In this document: piece after piece, positions 35,829-45,235 of the stretch
How the letters are laid out: every line of letters begins with the position of its first letter
Numbering within the stretch: the first letter of the stretch is position 1
From: Actinomycetales bacterium
GTDB taxonomy: Bacteria; Actinomycetota; Actinomycetes; Actinomycetales; Microbacteriaceae
Direction: 5' to 3'
Assembly: GCA_015654475.1 (NCBI GenBank)
Contig: JAATGV010000042.1
Coordinates: forward strand, 1 to 64,000
DNA: 64,000 nt
Notes under the pieces: generated by a model
What the model saw: the letters and a program-made list of their open reading frames with translations, nothing else
Told to the model about the DNA's origin: nothing
Database searches by the model: none
Translations under genes and position numbers: made by a program

Positions 35829-35831
35829 CTA
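35829..35831 (-). other. In-frame TAG in sufB (codon 276)
   Basis: Read on the minus strand, the codons are GTG TAG AAC CTG. In the SufB family the sequence is NNVYNLVTKRA, so the TAG stands at the position of a conserved tyrosine, one base from TAC. The next frame-interrupting stop is the gene's own TAG at 35238-35240. No indel is present. Confidence 0.95.
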
Positions 35832-36740
35832 CACGTTGTTCGACCAGTTCTGGATGGTGGTGTAACGCACCCGGGCATCCTTCTTGACGATGATCTCAAC
35901 AACCGCGGAGTGCAGTGAATCGGACTTGTAGATCGGCGCAGTACAACCCTCGATGTAGTGCACATAGCTTCCCTCGTCGGCGATGATCAGCGTGCGCTCG
36001 AACTGCCCCATGTTTTCGGTATTGATACGGAAATAGGCTTGCAGCGGAATCTCGACGTGCACACCCTTCGGCACGTAGACGAACGAGCCGCCAGACCAGA
36101 CCGCGGTGTTCAACGCCGCAAACTTGTTGTCGCCGGCAGGGATCACCGTGCCGAAGTACTCTTTGAAGATTTCCGGATACTGCTTAAGAGCTGTATCGGT
36201 GTCGAGGAAGATCACGCCTTGTTCTTCCAGATCCTCACGAATCTGGTGATACACCACCTCAGACTCGTACTGGGCGGCGACCCCGGCGACGAGCCGCTGA
36301 CGCTCTGCCTCAGGAATTCCGAGCCGCTCGTACGTCTCGCGAATATCTGCCGGTAGCTCTTCCCAAGTGGATGCTTGACCCTCGGTGGACCGAACGAAGT
36401 ATTTGATGTTGTCGAAATCGATCGCCGAAAGATCCGCGCCCCACGTCGGCATCGGCTTCTTCTCGAACAGTTGTAACGCCCGCAGCCGCCGCTGCAGCAT
36501 CCAATCCGATTCTTGTTTAATGCCCGAGATGCCGCGAACAACCTCTTCACTCAGACCACGCTGCGCAGCCACCCCCGCGGCGTCGCTGTCATGCCAGCCG
36601 AATTCGTATGACCCGATCTCTTTAAGACCGGGATTCTGCTCAAGAATGTCAGACACGTTTCACCTTCCTGCCCTATCGATCAAACGGTTGTTGCCGCCGG
36701 GCTATTCCACGCACCAAAACCTCGAAACTGATTTCGCGGG

Positions 36741-36752
36741 ACACTTCAGTGT
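36741..36752. promoter_or_regulatory. Palindrome in the sufB/ctaA divergent promoter region
   Basis: The 12 bases ACACTTCAGTGT form 5-base arms with a 2-base centre, in the 168-base region between the divergent sufB (-) and ctaA (+) starts. Such symmetry could bind a dimeric regulator such as SufR or IscR, but no sufR gene is in the window and one short palindrome can arise by chance. Confidence 0.35.
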
Positions 36753-36824
36753 ACTGACGTTGTATCGGGAATCCCAGGGTAACGCGAGCAGAAGCTCGAT
36801 TTTTATGGGCTCTAGACTGGAGGG

Positions 36825-37742
36825 GTGTCCCAGACAGCAATAATCACTCGCGCCACTCCTGCCGCCGATTCCCGAGCGCTTCGCGTGCTCAGCTGGCTCA
36901 ATCTCATCGGAAACATAGTTATTGTCGGCACAGGTGGCGCGGTGCGACTCACCGGGAGCGGGTTGGGATGCCCGACATGGCCTCAGTGCGCTGCGGACTC
37001 GTGGATTCCCACCCAAGAACTTACGAGTCATTCGGTGATTGAATTCAGCAACAGAATGATGAGCCCTGTGCTTGGGCTGCTTGCCCTTGCTCTAGTGGTC
37101 GTGGCGTGGAGGGTAAGGCCCGTTCGCCGCGACGTGCGCATCCTGTCTGCCGTAGTTCTCGGCGGCATTCTCGCTCAAGCGATCGTCGGCGGCATCACAG
37201 TGCTCACCGGGCTTAACGCAGCGATCGTCGGCTTTCACTTTGTCGCATCCGCCGCTCTGGTCGGCATTACAACCGCACTGACGATCCTGATCTACGAACC
37301 TGCGGGCGAACGCACGTTATCCGTACCGCGCTGGGTCGCCGGCCTCACGCACGCAATGTCCGGGGTGCTAGCGGTCGTCGTCGTGCTTGGTGTGTTCACT
37401 ACGGCAAGCGGACCGCATTCGGGCGACGACACGGTGATAAGGGACGGCACGCTGTGGCAAGTGTTTGTCGGGATTCATGCCATAAGCGCGTTCATCCTCA
37501 TGGCCGTGACGGTGGCAATCGTGTTCGCGGCGCTCCGATTGGGATTGCCGAAGTCTTACCAGAAGCCGGCCATCGCACTTCTTGGCGTGCAAGTCGTCGA
37601 GATGATAGTAGGAATCACGCAGGCACGCCTTGGCATTCCTGGCGGGCTTGTCGGCATCCATATGGTGCTTGCGGCAGTTCTCGTCGCAACGGCGACCGCC
37701 ACATTGCTGCGCCTGAAGATCCGCAAGCCATTGCCCGCCTAA
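36825..37742 (+). CDS. ctaA: Heme A synthase CtaA (COX15)
   Basis: CtaA oxidises the methyl group of heme O to make heme A for cytochrome aa3 oxidase. The 305-residue protein has about eight membrane helices. Conserved GGAVRLTGSGLGCPTWPQCA (about 38-57), GFHFVASAALVG (about 139-150), GPHSGD (about 192-197) and VGIHAI are family features; the heme-binding histidines are probably those in FHF, HAM and IH. A GTG start is preceded by GGAGG. Heme O synthase (ctaB), which makes the substrate and often lies nearby, is not seen in the window. It converges on the epimerase gene with a 4-base overlap. Confidence 0.92.
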   Translation: MSQTAIITRATPAADSRALRVLSWLNLIGNIVIVGTGGAVRLTGSGLGCPTWPQCAADSWIPTQELTSHSVIEFSNRMMSPVLGLLALALVVVAWRVRPVRRDVRILSAVVLGGILAQAIVGGITVLTGLNAAIVGFHFVASAALVGITTALTILIYEPAGERTLSVPRWVAGLTHAMSGVLAVVVVLGVFTTASGPHSGDDTVIRDGTLWQVFVGIHAISAFILMAVTVAIVFAALRLGLPKSYQKPAIALLGVQVVEMIVGITQARLGIPGGLVGIHMVLAAVLVATATATLLRLKIRKPLPA

Positions 37743-38623
37743 ATTCCGCTAAGCGCAGAGGCAAGCGTCGCATCCTCGAAAACGAAGCCGCTCTCGACGA
37801 GTACCTGCGGGGCCACACGCTGATCAGAGAAGAGAAGTTCGCGGCCCGCCTGTCCAAGCAACAGCACCACCGCGAACCGCGGCGCGATCAACGTGATGGG
37901 ACGGTGGACGCGTTCGGCCACCGCTTTGACGATATCGCCCGACGTGTTGTCGGCGGGAGCCGCCAGATTCACTGGCCCCGAGATCGCGTCGTTCGCAATG
38001 AGGTGGATGATCGCCCTAGCCTCGTCCTGCAGCGAAATCCACGGCCACAGTTCACGCCCACTCCCGAATCGGGTTCCCGCGAACCAGCGAGTAGATCCCA
38101 CAATCAGCGGCAGCACCCCACCGGCAGTTGAAAGCACGAGGCCCGTTCGCGCATAGACCACACGCACCGATCCCTGTGCCACACCGGCTGCCGCCTCCCA
38201 GCTTTGGGTGACCTGGGAGAGAAATCCCATGCCGGGCGCGGACGCCTCGGACAACCTCTCGGTCGGTCGATCGCCGTAGTACCCCACTGCCGATCCGTTG
38301 ATGAGAACGTCGGGCGGTGAAGCACTGGCGTTGATCGCCGCCACGATCGTCTTCGTCGCATCGATGCGAGAACCGAGAATGGCATTCCGCCGACTGCGCG
38401 TCCATGGAATACGTGAAATGGGGGTGCCGGCGAGGTTGACCACTGCATCGGCCCATTCGATCGCCGCCGGATCGAGATGCCCAGTTTCCGGGCTCCACGT
38501 CCACCCGAGCTCGGGAGTCACCTGCCCGCGTGTGAGAACCTTTGTCTCCCAACCCCGTTGAGCGCACTCGTTTCGCACCGCTGTCCCGATCAGCCCTGTG
38601 CCACCGGCAAGAAGTACTCTCAT
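37739..38623 (-). CDS. TIGR01777 family epimerase (NAD-dependent, SDR-like)
   Basis: The 294-residue protein is an extended short-chain dehydrogenase-like epimerase of unknown substrate: N-terminal LLAGGTGLIGTAV (about 4-16), VVNLAGTPI (about 66-74), the active-site region GSAVGYYGD (about 108-116), and a C-terminal DUF1731-type part (LLLGQAGRELLFSDQRVAPQVL). Its end overlaps the ctaA stop by 4 bases. It is divergent from tkt. In many Actinobacteria this stretch next to tkt carries ctaB, which is missing here. Confidence 0.88.
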   Translation of the reverse strand: MRVLLAGGTGLIGTAVRNECAQRGWETKVLTRGQVTPELGWTWSPETGHLDPAAIEWADAVVNLAGTPISRIPWTRSRRNAILGSRIDATKTIVAAINASASPPDVLINGSAVGYYGDRPTERLSEASAPGMGFLSQVTQSWEAAAGVAQGSVRVVYARTGLVLSTAGGVLPLIVGSTRWFAGTRFGSGRELWPWISLQDEARAIIHLIANDAISGPVNLAAPADNTSGDIVKAVAERVHRPITLIAPRFAVVLLLGQAGRELLFSDQRVAPQVLVESGFVFEDATLASALSGI

Positions 38624-38744
38624 GGGTTCACCCTCGCATCTGCAATGCGCCGCGCTTTATGTCAAGACCACGGCTTTCCCCAGGAGCTTAACCGCAATCC
38701 GGGAATCCTGTGACTCTCATCAACCTGATTCCACGTCGCATCAA

Positions 38745-38750
38745 TATACT
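38745..38750 (+). promoter_or_regulatory. Possible -10 of tkt promoter
   Basis: TATACT is an exact match to the strong form of the housekeeping -10 hexamer. No good -35 is seen 17 bases upstream. If used, the tkt leader would be about 100 bases, with AAGGAGAACC before the GTG. The 235 bases between 38623 and 38859 hold no other gene. Confidence 0.4.
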
Positions 38751-38858
38751 TGTCTTTGGCCTTCTTGCGTCCCACGCTCCGGGCCTTGCTACTTTTCCGC
38801 ATGGATGGTACCGGTCAGTTCTAACGGTTACACCCAGTATTTCTAAGGAGAACCAGTC

Positions 38859-40952
38859 GTGCCTCAGCTTCCCTGGAGCCTACTAGACAAAAAAGCGGTG
38901 GACACAGTTCGGGTCCTTGCCGCGGATGCCGTGCAAAAGGCCGGTCACGGGCACCCTGGCACGGCAATGAGCCTCGCGCCGGCTGCATACCTGCTGTTCC
39001 AGAACCTTATTCGGCACGACCCGGCCGACTCTCATTGGGTGGGTCGTGACCGATTCATCTTGTCCCCAGGGCACTCGTCGCTCACGTTGTACCTGCAGTT
39101 GTTCTTGTCCGGTTACGGGCTGGAGCTCAGCGATATCGAGAGTCTTCGCACCTTCGGCTCGCTCACGCCAGGACATCCGGAATACGGTCACACCAACGGA
39201 GTTGAGATCACCACCGGCCCGCTCGGACAGGGACTCGCCTCTGCAGTCGGCTTCGCGTACGCTGCTCGCTACGAGCGTGGCCTCTTCGATCCGGATGCCG
39301 AGCCAGGTACCAGCCCGTTCGACCACACCATCTGGGTGATCGCCTCCGATGGCGACCTTCAGGAGGGAGTGACCAGCGAAGCATCGTCGCTTGCCGGCAC
39401 ACAGGAACTCGGCAACCTCGTCGTGCTTTACGACGACAATCACATTTCGATCGAAGACGACACGAACATCGCGTTCACTGAAGATGTCCTCGCCCGGTAC
39501 GACGCGTACGGTTGGCACACTCAGCGCGTCGACTGGCTCGAAAGCGGTTCGTACGAAGAGAACGTTCAGGCGCTCTACGACGCGCTGGTCGCAGCCAAGA
39601 ACGAAACGGGTCGCCCCTCGATCGTCTCGCTCCGAACCATCATCGGCTGGCCGTCGCCAACCAAGCAGAACAGCGGCAAGATACACGGTTCCGCGCTCGG
39701 AGCCGACGAGGTCGCGGGGCTCAAGAAGGCTCTGGGATTCGACCCTGAGAAGTCGTTCGACGTCGACCCGGAGGTGCTTGCTCGTGCACGCGAGGTCGCC
39801 GTGCGCGGCGCAGCGGCTCACGCGCAATGGAACGTCTCGTTCGATGCCTGGGCTGCAGCAAGCCCTGAGAAGAAGAACCTCTTCGATCGCCTTGCCGACG
39901 GCACGTTGCCAGAAGGCATCGTCGATGCCCTGCCGGTATTCGAGGCAGGAAAAGATATCTCGACGCGTGCGGCGAGTGGAAAAGTCATCAACGCCCTCGC
40001 TGCGGAATTGCCGGAGCTGTGGGGCGGGTCCGCCGACCTCGCGGAGTCGAACAACACAACGATTTCCGGCGCGAGTTCGTTCGCTCCCCCTGCGCGCACA
40101 ACCGATGCCTGGTCGGCATCGGTCTACGGCCGCGTGCTCCATTTCGGTATTCGCGAGCATGCGATGGGCGCGATTCTCAATGGCATCACCCTGCACGGAA
40201 AGACTCGAGCTTTCGGCGGCACATTCCTGATCTTCAGCGACTACCAGCGCCCGGCACTGCGTCTTGCTGCGTTGATGCAGATACCGACGACCTTCGTCTG
40301 GACGCACGACTCCATCGGTCTCGGAGAAGACGGGCCGACCCATCAGCCTGTCGAGCAGTTGGCTGCACTCCGAGCAATCCCAGGATTCGATGTTGTGCGA
40401 CCGGCCGATGCGAATGAGGTTGCTTGGGCATGGTACGGAATCTTGCGTCAGCACGCTCGACCGACCGGAATTGTTCTTACCCGGCAGAACATCCCCGTGT
40501 ATGAACGGGGCGAGGAGGCGACCGGAACGACCTTCGGCCCGGCTTCGGGAACCCTGCGTGGCGCGTACACCCTCATCGACGCATCGGATGGATCGCCATC
40601 GGTGATCCTCCTCGGCACCGGATCCGAGGTTCAGATCGCCGTGGCCGCCCGCGAGATGCTCGAGGCCCAAGGCGTTGCGACCCGCGTTGTATCGGTGCCG
40701 AGTTTTGAATGGTTTGCCGATCAGGATGCCGAGTACCGCGAATCGGTACTGCCCTCAGACGTCACCGCAAGGGTGTCCATCGAAGCGGGCATTGCCCAAG
40801 GTTGGTCGGCACTCGTCGGTCCATTCGGCACATCGGTGTCGCTCGAGCACTATGGCGCTTCCGGTGCATACCAGACCCTGTACAAAGAGTTCGGCCTCAC
40901 TGCAGATGCCGTCGTGGCAGCAGCTACGTCACTCATTTCTCCAACTCGTTAG
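38859..40952 (+). CDS. tkt: Transketolase
   Basis: Transketolase moves two-carbon units between sugar phosphates using thiamine diphosphate. The 697-residue protein has the expected N-terminal PP domain with [20 protein letters not shown] (about 27-46) and the cofactor motif [19 protein letters not shown] (about 161-179), the Pyr domain with [14 protein letters not shown] (about 428-441), and the C-terminal domain. AAGGAG lies 9 bases before the GTG start. It begins the pentose phosphate block tkt-tal-pgi-zwf-opcA-pgl on the plus strand, probably one operon. The antisense 595-residue frame over this gene is an artefact. Confidence 0.97.
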   Translation: MPQLPWSLLDKKAVDTVRVLAADAVQKAGHGHPGTAMSLAPAAYLLFQNLIRHDPADSHWVGRDRFILSPGHSSLTLYLQLFLSGYGLELSDIESLRTFGSLTPGHPEYGHTNGVEITTGPLGQGLASAVGFAYAARYERGLFDPDAEPGTSPFDHTIWVIASDGDLQEGVTSEASSLAGTQELGNLVVLYDDNHISIEDDTNIAFTEDVLARYDAYGWHTQRVDWLESGSYEENVQALYDALVAAKNETGRPSIVSLRTIIGWPSPTKQNSGKIHGSALGADEVAGLKKALGFDPEKSFDVDPEVLARAREVAVRGAAAHAQWNVSFDAWAAASPEKKNLFDRLADGTLPEGIVDALPVFEAGKDISTRAASGKVINALAAELPELWGGSADLAESNNTTISGASSFAPPARTTDAWSASVYGRVLHFGIREHAMGAILNGITLHGKTRAFGGTFLIFSDYQRPALRLAALMQIPTTFVWTHDSIGLGEDGPTHQPVEQLAALRAIPGFDVVRPADANEVAWAWYGILRQHARPTGIVLTRQNIPVYERGEEATGTTFGPASGTLRGAYTLIDASDGSPSVILLGTGSEVQIAVAAREMLEAQGVATRVVSVPSFEWFADQDAEYRESVLPSDVTARVSIEAGIAQGWSALVGPFGTSVSLEHYGASGAYQTLYKEFGLTADAVVAAATSLISPTR

Positions 40953-40978
40953 TCCTCACCCCAAAGGAAACACAACTC

Positions 40979-42088
40979 ATGTCAACCAACAAGAATCTCT
41001 CAGATCTGTCTGTCGCAGGCGTCAGCATCTGGCTCGACGATCTCTCGCGTGAGCGCATCCGCTCCGGCAGTCTTCAAGAGCTGATCGATACGCACAGCGT
41101 TGTCGGCGTGACGACGAACCCAACCATCTTCGCGAACGCGCTCAAGAATGGCGATCAGTATGCCGACCAGATCGGTTTGCTCGCCGGCGAGGGCGCCGAC
41201 GTAGACACGGCGGTTTTCGAGCTCACCACAGGCGACGTCGCAGCAGCATGCGAGATTTTCGCGCCCGTGTATCGCAAGTCGGGCGGCATTGACGGTCGTG
41301 TTTCTATCGAGGTGGAGCCCAGGCTCGCCCGCGACACCGACGGGACGGTTGCCGCGGCAAAAGTTCTGTGGGCAAAGGTCGACCGCCCCAACGCCATGAT
41401 CAAGGTGCCGGCAACGCATGAGGGCCTCGAGGCCATCACCCGTATCACGGCCGAAGGCATCAGCGTCAATGTGACTTTGATCTTCAGCCTTGATCGCTAC
41501 CGCGAAGTGATCAATGCGTATGAGCTCGGGCTCGAACAGGCCAAGGAGGCGGGGCGGGACTTGTCGACCATCCATTCGGTTGCCTCGTTCTTCGTCTCGC
41601 GAGTCGACACCGAGATCGACGCGCGCCTTAGCGCAATCGGAACCCCTGAGGCACTTGCTCTTACCGGCAAAGCAGCGATCGCAAATGCACAACTCGCATA
41701 CCAAGTGTTCCAGCAGTCGATCGAGACCGAACGCTGGAAGACCCTTGCCGCGGCAGGTGCCAACTTCCAGCGCCCGCTCTGGGCGTCCACGGGGGTCAAG
41801 GATCCCGCCCTTGCAGACACGGCATACGTTCTTGAGCTCGTCGCCCCGAATGTGGTCAACACGATGCCAGAGAAAACATTGCTTGCGGTCGCGGATCACG
41901 GCACAGTGACCGCGGACACCGTTTATGCCTACGATGCGGCCGGCCGGGTACTTGATGCCATTAGCGCAGTCGGCGTCTCATACGAAGACGTCGTCGCCAA
42001 GCTTGAGGACGAGGGCGTGGATAAGTTCATTGTGTCCTGGAACGAGTTGCTTGACACCGTGCGTACGGCTCTTGCGGAGGCAAAGTAA
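40979..42088 (+). CDS. tal: Transaldolase
   Basis: Transaldolase moves a dihydroxyacetone unit from sedoheptulose-7-phosphate to glyceraldehyde-3-phosphate. The 369-residue protein has [15 protein letters not shown] (about 41-55), the Schiff-base lysine in [11 protein letters not shown] (about 138-148) and a C-terminal helix bundle ([14 protein letters not shown]). It is the long actinobacterial/cyanobacterial form (TalA/B class 3). AAAGGA lies about 9 bases before the ATG at 40979; the frame extends to 40709 but that part overlaps tkt. It lies 26 bases after tkt and 2 bases before pgi. Confidence 0.95.
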   Translation: MSTNKNLSDLSVAGVSIWLDDLSRERIRSGSLQELIDTHSVVGVTTNPTIFANALKNGDQYADQIGLLAGEGADVDTAVFELTTGDVAAACEIFAPVYRKSGGIDGRVSIEVEPRLARDTDGTVAAAKVLWAKVDRPNAMIKVPATHEGLEAITRITAEGISVNVTLIFSLDRYREVINAYELGLEQAKEAGRDLSTIHSVASFFVSRVDTEIDARLSAIGTPEALALTGKAAIANAQLAYQVFQQSIETERWKTLAAAGANFQRPLWASTGVKDPALADTAYVLELVAPNVVNTMPEKTLLAVADHGTVTADTVYAYDAAGRVLDAISAVGVSYEDVVAKLEDEGVDKFIVSWNELLDTVRTALAEAK

Positions 42089-42090
42089 AT

Positions 42091-43692
42091 ATGGCGCTTT
42101 CAGTAACATTGGGAGCCGATCTCGCTCAGATCGCACACCCGCTCGAAGAAAAGCTCGCTTCATCTGGCATCGCGCAGGCGATCACAACGGGCGACGCAAC
42201 CGCCTGGGGGCCTGAGGCGGCCTCCGAAGCCTCGATTCGGCTCGGCTGGGTCGCTGCCCCTGAAATCAGCGCACCCCTGGTCGCTGAGATCACTGCGCTA
42301 CGGGACCGATTTATCTCAGAGGGGATCACCAACTGGGTCCTTGGAGGTATGGGCGGTTCCTCCCTCGCACCGGAGCTGATCACACGTACCGCGGGGGTGG
42401 CATTGACGGTTCTCGATTCGACCGTGCCTTCTCAAGTCTCTTCTGCTTTCGTCGATCCGGAGCACACTGTCGTCGTGGTCTCATCGAAGTCGGGTTCGAC
42501 CGTAGAGACCGACTCTCACAAACGCACTGCAGAACAGTGGTTCCGCGATGCCGGAATCGATCCCTCCACTCGCATTGTGATCGTCACCGATCCAGGGAGC
42601 CCTCTTGATGTCTCGGCCCGTGAGGCTGGCTACACGGTATTCAACGCCGACCCGAATGTCGGCGGACGGTTCTCAGCGCTTACGGCCTTCGGCCTTGTTC
42701 CGTCGGGGCTCGCTGGCGCCGACATTGCAACGCTGCTTACCGACGCTGCATACGCACGCGAGCTTGTCGGCCTAGACGAGGCCACCAACCCCGCGATCCG
42801 TCTTGCCGCTGCGCTCTCAGCACGAGTGCCAAGCGTTGACAAAGTGGCCATCGTTCCGGACGGAACCCCACTTGTTGGCTTCCCCGACTGGGCCGAGCAG
42901 CTTGTCGCCGAATCTCTCGGTAAGAACTCCACCGGGGTCCTGCCGGTCGTGCTCACGCCTTCGGCTCCCGAGGTCAGCACTCCGCCGAGCGATGTCGTCA
43001 TTGCACGAATCGTCGCAGAACCAACGCAGCCGTCTGCTAACGAAATCTCGATCTCTGGCTCTCTCGGCGCTCAGATCATGCTGTGGGAGTATGCGATTTC
43101 GATGGTGGGTGCCGCACTCGGAATCAACCCATTCGATCAGCCGGATGTCGAGAGCGCGAAAGCTGCTGCGCGCGCCCTCCTGGCCGACCGCCCCGAGCCT
43201 GCGCCGGCCGCTCTCGTCGAAAACGGCCTCGAGGCACGAGGAACGTCAGAGGTGCTTGCGGACAGCAGCACCATTTCAGAGGCGCTTGAGCAGCTCTTCA
43301 GCAACCTGTCCCCCGAAAGTGGATACCTCTCTGTGCAGGCGTATCTCGATCGAAAGGCCATCCCGGCTGCCGCGGAGCTTCGTGATGAGCTCGCCCAAGT
43401 GACAGGACGGCCAGTGACATTCGGATGGGGACCACGGTTCTTGCACTCCACCGGCCAATACCATAAAGGTGGACCGGCGGAAGGCGTGTACTTGCAAATC
43501 ACAGCCGACAGTCCCGTCGACCGAGAGATTCCAGGGTTGCCGTTCACTTTCGGACAACTCGTCGAAGCACAAGCCGCAGGCGACGCGCACGTTCTCGCAG
43601 AGCACGGACGCCCAGTGCTCTCAATTCACATAGTTGGCCCAGTGGATGCCGGAGTTGAGGCATTGCACGAAATCATCAACTCGGTGGGGTAA
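42091..43692 (+). CDS. pgi: Glucose-6-phosphate isomerase
   Basis: Pgi converts glucose-6-phosphate and fructose-6-phosphate and joins glycolysis to the pentose pathway. The 533-residue protein has the sugar isomerase domains with GGMGGSSLAPEL (about 86-97), SSKSGSTVETD (about 131-141), and a catalytic histidine-containing region with GWGPRFLHSTGQYHKGGP (about 448-465), with the invariant lysine. The ATG begins 2 bases after the tal stop. It is of the longer actinobacterial form with extended N terminus; the coding frame is intact to a TAA just before zwf. Confidence 0.94.
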   Translation: MALSVTLGADLAQIAHPLEEKLASSGIAQAITTGDATAWGPEAASEASIRLGWVAAPEISAPLVAEITALRDRFISEGITNWVLGGMGGSSLAPELITRTAGVALTVLDSTVPSQVSSAFVDPEHTVVVVSSKSGSTVETDSHKRTAEQWFRDAGIDPSTRIVIVTDPGSPLDVSAREAGYTVFNADPNVGGRFSALTAFGLVPSGLAGADIATLLTDAAYARELVGLDEATNPAIRLAAALSARVPSVDKVAIVPDGTPLVGFPDWAEQLVAESLGKNSTGVLPVVLTPSAPEVSTPPSDVVIARIVAEPTQPSANEISISGSLGAQIMLWEYAISMVGAALGINPFDQPDVESAKAAARALLADRPEPAPAALVENGLEARGTSEVLADSSTISEALEQLFSNLSPESGYLSVQAYLDRKAIPAAAELRDELAQVTGRPVTFGWGPRFLHSTGQYHKGGPAEGVYLQITADSPVDREIPGLPFTFGQLVEAQAAGDAHVLAEHGRPVLSIHIVGPVDAGVEALHEIINSVG

Positions 43693-43702
43693 GTTCGCGC
43701 CC

Positions 43703-45235
43703 GTGAATAATTCTGAATTCTTCCGCCCTCTTCGACTGGATGGCGACACCCGGTTGAATCGCATCGCCGGGCCTTCTGCCCTCATCCTGTTCGGTGTTAC
43801 TGGGGACCTCGCCCGCAAGAAGTTGCTTCCTGCCATCTATGATCTTGCCCATCGTGGCTTGCTCCCCCCGGGATTCTCGCTGGTGGGTTTTGGCCGACGG
43901 CCCTGGAGCCATGACGAATTCGCGGCGCAAGTGCGCGATGCCGTCGAGACGCATTCGCGTACGCCTTTTGACGAGCAGACGTGGAAGCAGTTGGCCGAAG
44001 GCATCCGCTTCGTTCAGGGAGCGTTCGACGACCCCGAGGCGTATCGATCGCTATCGCAGACGCTCGACGAACTGCGACGAGATCGGGGAACGGGAGGTAA
44101 CCATGCGTTCTATCTGTCGATTCCTCCCCGCTCGTTCCCTGTCGTGTGCGAGCGTCTCTCCGAGTCCGGACTCGCCGCGTCGACCCCGGACTCGTGGAGC
44201 AGGGTGGTCATCGAAAAGCCGTTCGGCTCCGATCTCGCGTCCGCACAGGAGCTCAATCGGGTTGTCGAGACAGTCTTTGCATCTGACTCGATCTTCCGCA
44301 TCGACCACTACCTTGGCAAAGAGACGGTACAGAACATCCTTGCGCTTCGATTCGCAAACACGATGTTCGAGCCGTTGTGGAATTCCAACTACGTGGATCA
44401 TGTGCAGATCACAATGGCGGAGGATATTGGCATCGGAGGCAGGGCAGGGTACTACGACGGCATTGGGGCTGCACGAGACGTCATCCAGAACCACTTGTTG
44501 CAGCTTTTGGCACTGACAGCTATGGAGGAGCCGATTTCCTTCGACGCGAAGCAGCTTCGTGCCGAGAAGGAGCGTACCCTTGCTGCTGCGACGCTTCCCG
44601 CAGACTTGGGAATTCACACTGCCCGCGGTCAATATCTCGGCGGCTGGCAGGGCGGCGAGCATGTGCTCGGATACCTCGAGGAGGAAGGCATCACGCCCGG
44701 GTCGACCACCGAGACCTTTGCCGCGATGCGCGTCGATATCCAGACCCGACGCTGGGCGGGCGTTCCCTTCTACCTGCGGGCAGGCAAGCGGCTCGGCCGA
44801 AGAGTCACCGAGATCGCGGTGGTCTTCAAGACCGCGCCACAGCACCTATTCGGTCCGAGTCAGACTGGGGCTCTCGGCGCAAACGCACTCGTGATCCGGG
44901 TACAGCCAGATGAGGGAATCACCCTCAGATTTGGCGCGAAGGTGCCCGGCTCGGCAATGCAGGTCAGAGACGTCACAATGGATTTCGGCTATGGACATGC
45001 GTTTACAGAGGCAAGTCCCGAGGCATACGAACGCCTGATCCTCGACGTGTTGCTTGGCGATCCGCCGCTGTTCCCTCGCCATGAAGAGGTGGAGCTGAGC
45101 TGGAAGATCCTCGACCCCATCGAACAGTACTGGGCCGAACACGGTTCGCCGGACACGTATCGGCCAGGGACGTGGGGGCCCGCGTCGGCGGATGCCATGA
45201 TTGCGGCGGACGGCCGGAAATGGAGGCGACCATGA
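43703..45235 (+). CDS. zwf: Glucose-6-phosphate 1-dehydrogenase
   Basis: Zwf makes 6-phosphogluconolactone and reduces NADP+, the first oxidative step of the pentose phosphate pathway. The 510-residue protein has the dinucleotide motif GVTGDLARK (31-39), the substrate-binding RIDHYLGKE (199-207) and EKPFGSD (171-177). I chose the GTG at 43703, 10 bases after the pgi stop; the frame extends to 43634 inside pgi. GGTGGGGT lies about 10 bases upstream. It overlaps opcA by 4 bases. OpcA next to Zwf is typical of Actinobacteria. Confidence 0.95.
   Translation: MNNSEFFRPLRLDGDTRLNRIAGPSALILFGVTGDLARKKLLPAIYDLAHRGLLPPGFSLVGFGRRPWSHDEFAAQVRDAVETHSRTPFDEQTWKQLAEGIRFVQGAFDDPEAYRSLSQTLDELRRDRGTGGNHAFYLSIPPRSFPVVCERLSESGLAASTPDSWSRVVIEKPFGSDLASAQELNRVVETVFASDSIFRIDHYLGKETVQNILALRFANTMFEPLWNSNYVDHVQITMAEDIGIGGRAGYYDGIGAARDVIQNHLLQLLALTAMEEPISFDAKQLRAEKERTLAAATLPADLGIHTARGQYLGGWQGGEHVLGYLEEEGITPGSTTETFAAMRVDIQTRRWAGVPFYLRAGKRLGRRVTEIAVVFKTAPQHLFGPSQTGALGANALVIRVQPDEGITLRFGAKVPGSAMQVRDVTMDFGYGHAFTEASPEAYERLILDVLLGDPPLFPRHEEVELSWKILDPIEQYWAEHGSPDTYRPGTWGPASADAMIAADGRKWRRP

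Larger units (their letters stand above)
35238..36656 (-). pseudogene. sufB: Fe-S cluster assembly protein SufB, interrupted by an in-frame amber codon
   Basis: SufB is the scaffold subunit on which Suf assembles Fe-S clusters. The frame from the GTG at 36656 to the TAG at 35238 spans 472 codons, the usual SufB length, with normal sequence on both sides, but codon 276 is TAG. Codons 1-275 end at QNWSNNV; the family then has tyrosine and NLVTKRA, present here after the stop. The part after the stop carries the conserved cysteine (RCDALLV), [32 protein letters not shown] and the C terminus. A GAAGGGG sequence lies 5 bases before an ATG at 35786, so a separate 182-residue chain may be made. Whether this is a pseudogene, a split gene, readthrough or a sequencing error cannot be told here; 275 + 182 residues. 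The start has GGAAGG 7 bases upstream. Confidence 0.85.

Noticed and set aside
35900-36200. Intein in SufB
   Set aside because: Inteins are frequent in mycobacterial SufB, but the sequence here runs through the conserved regions (for example [17 protein letters not shown]) without insertion, and no protein-splicing motifs are present.
35238-36656. General reassignment of TAG to an amino acid
   Set aside because: TAG is the natural terminator of sufB itself, helY, pafC, tatA, rapZ and others, so amber is a stop in this genome; at most local readthrough is possible.
36785-36804. Attenuator before ctaA (CGAGC-AGAA-GCTCG then ATTTTT)
   Set aside because: The stem is only 5 base pairs; too weak to claim a terminator or attenuator.
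38883-40670. 595-residue antisense open frame opposite tkt
   Set aside because: It overlaps transketolase completely, has no family motif, and reflects the strong codon bias of the high-GC gene on the other strand.
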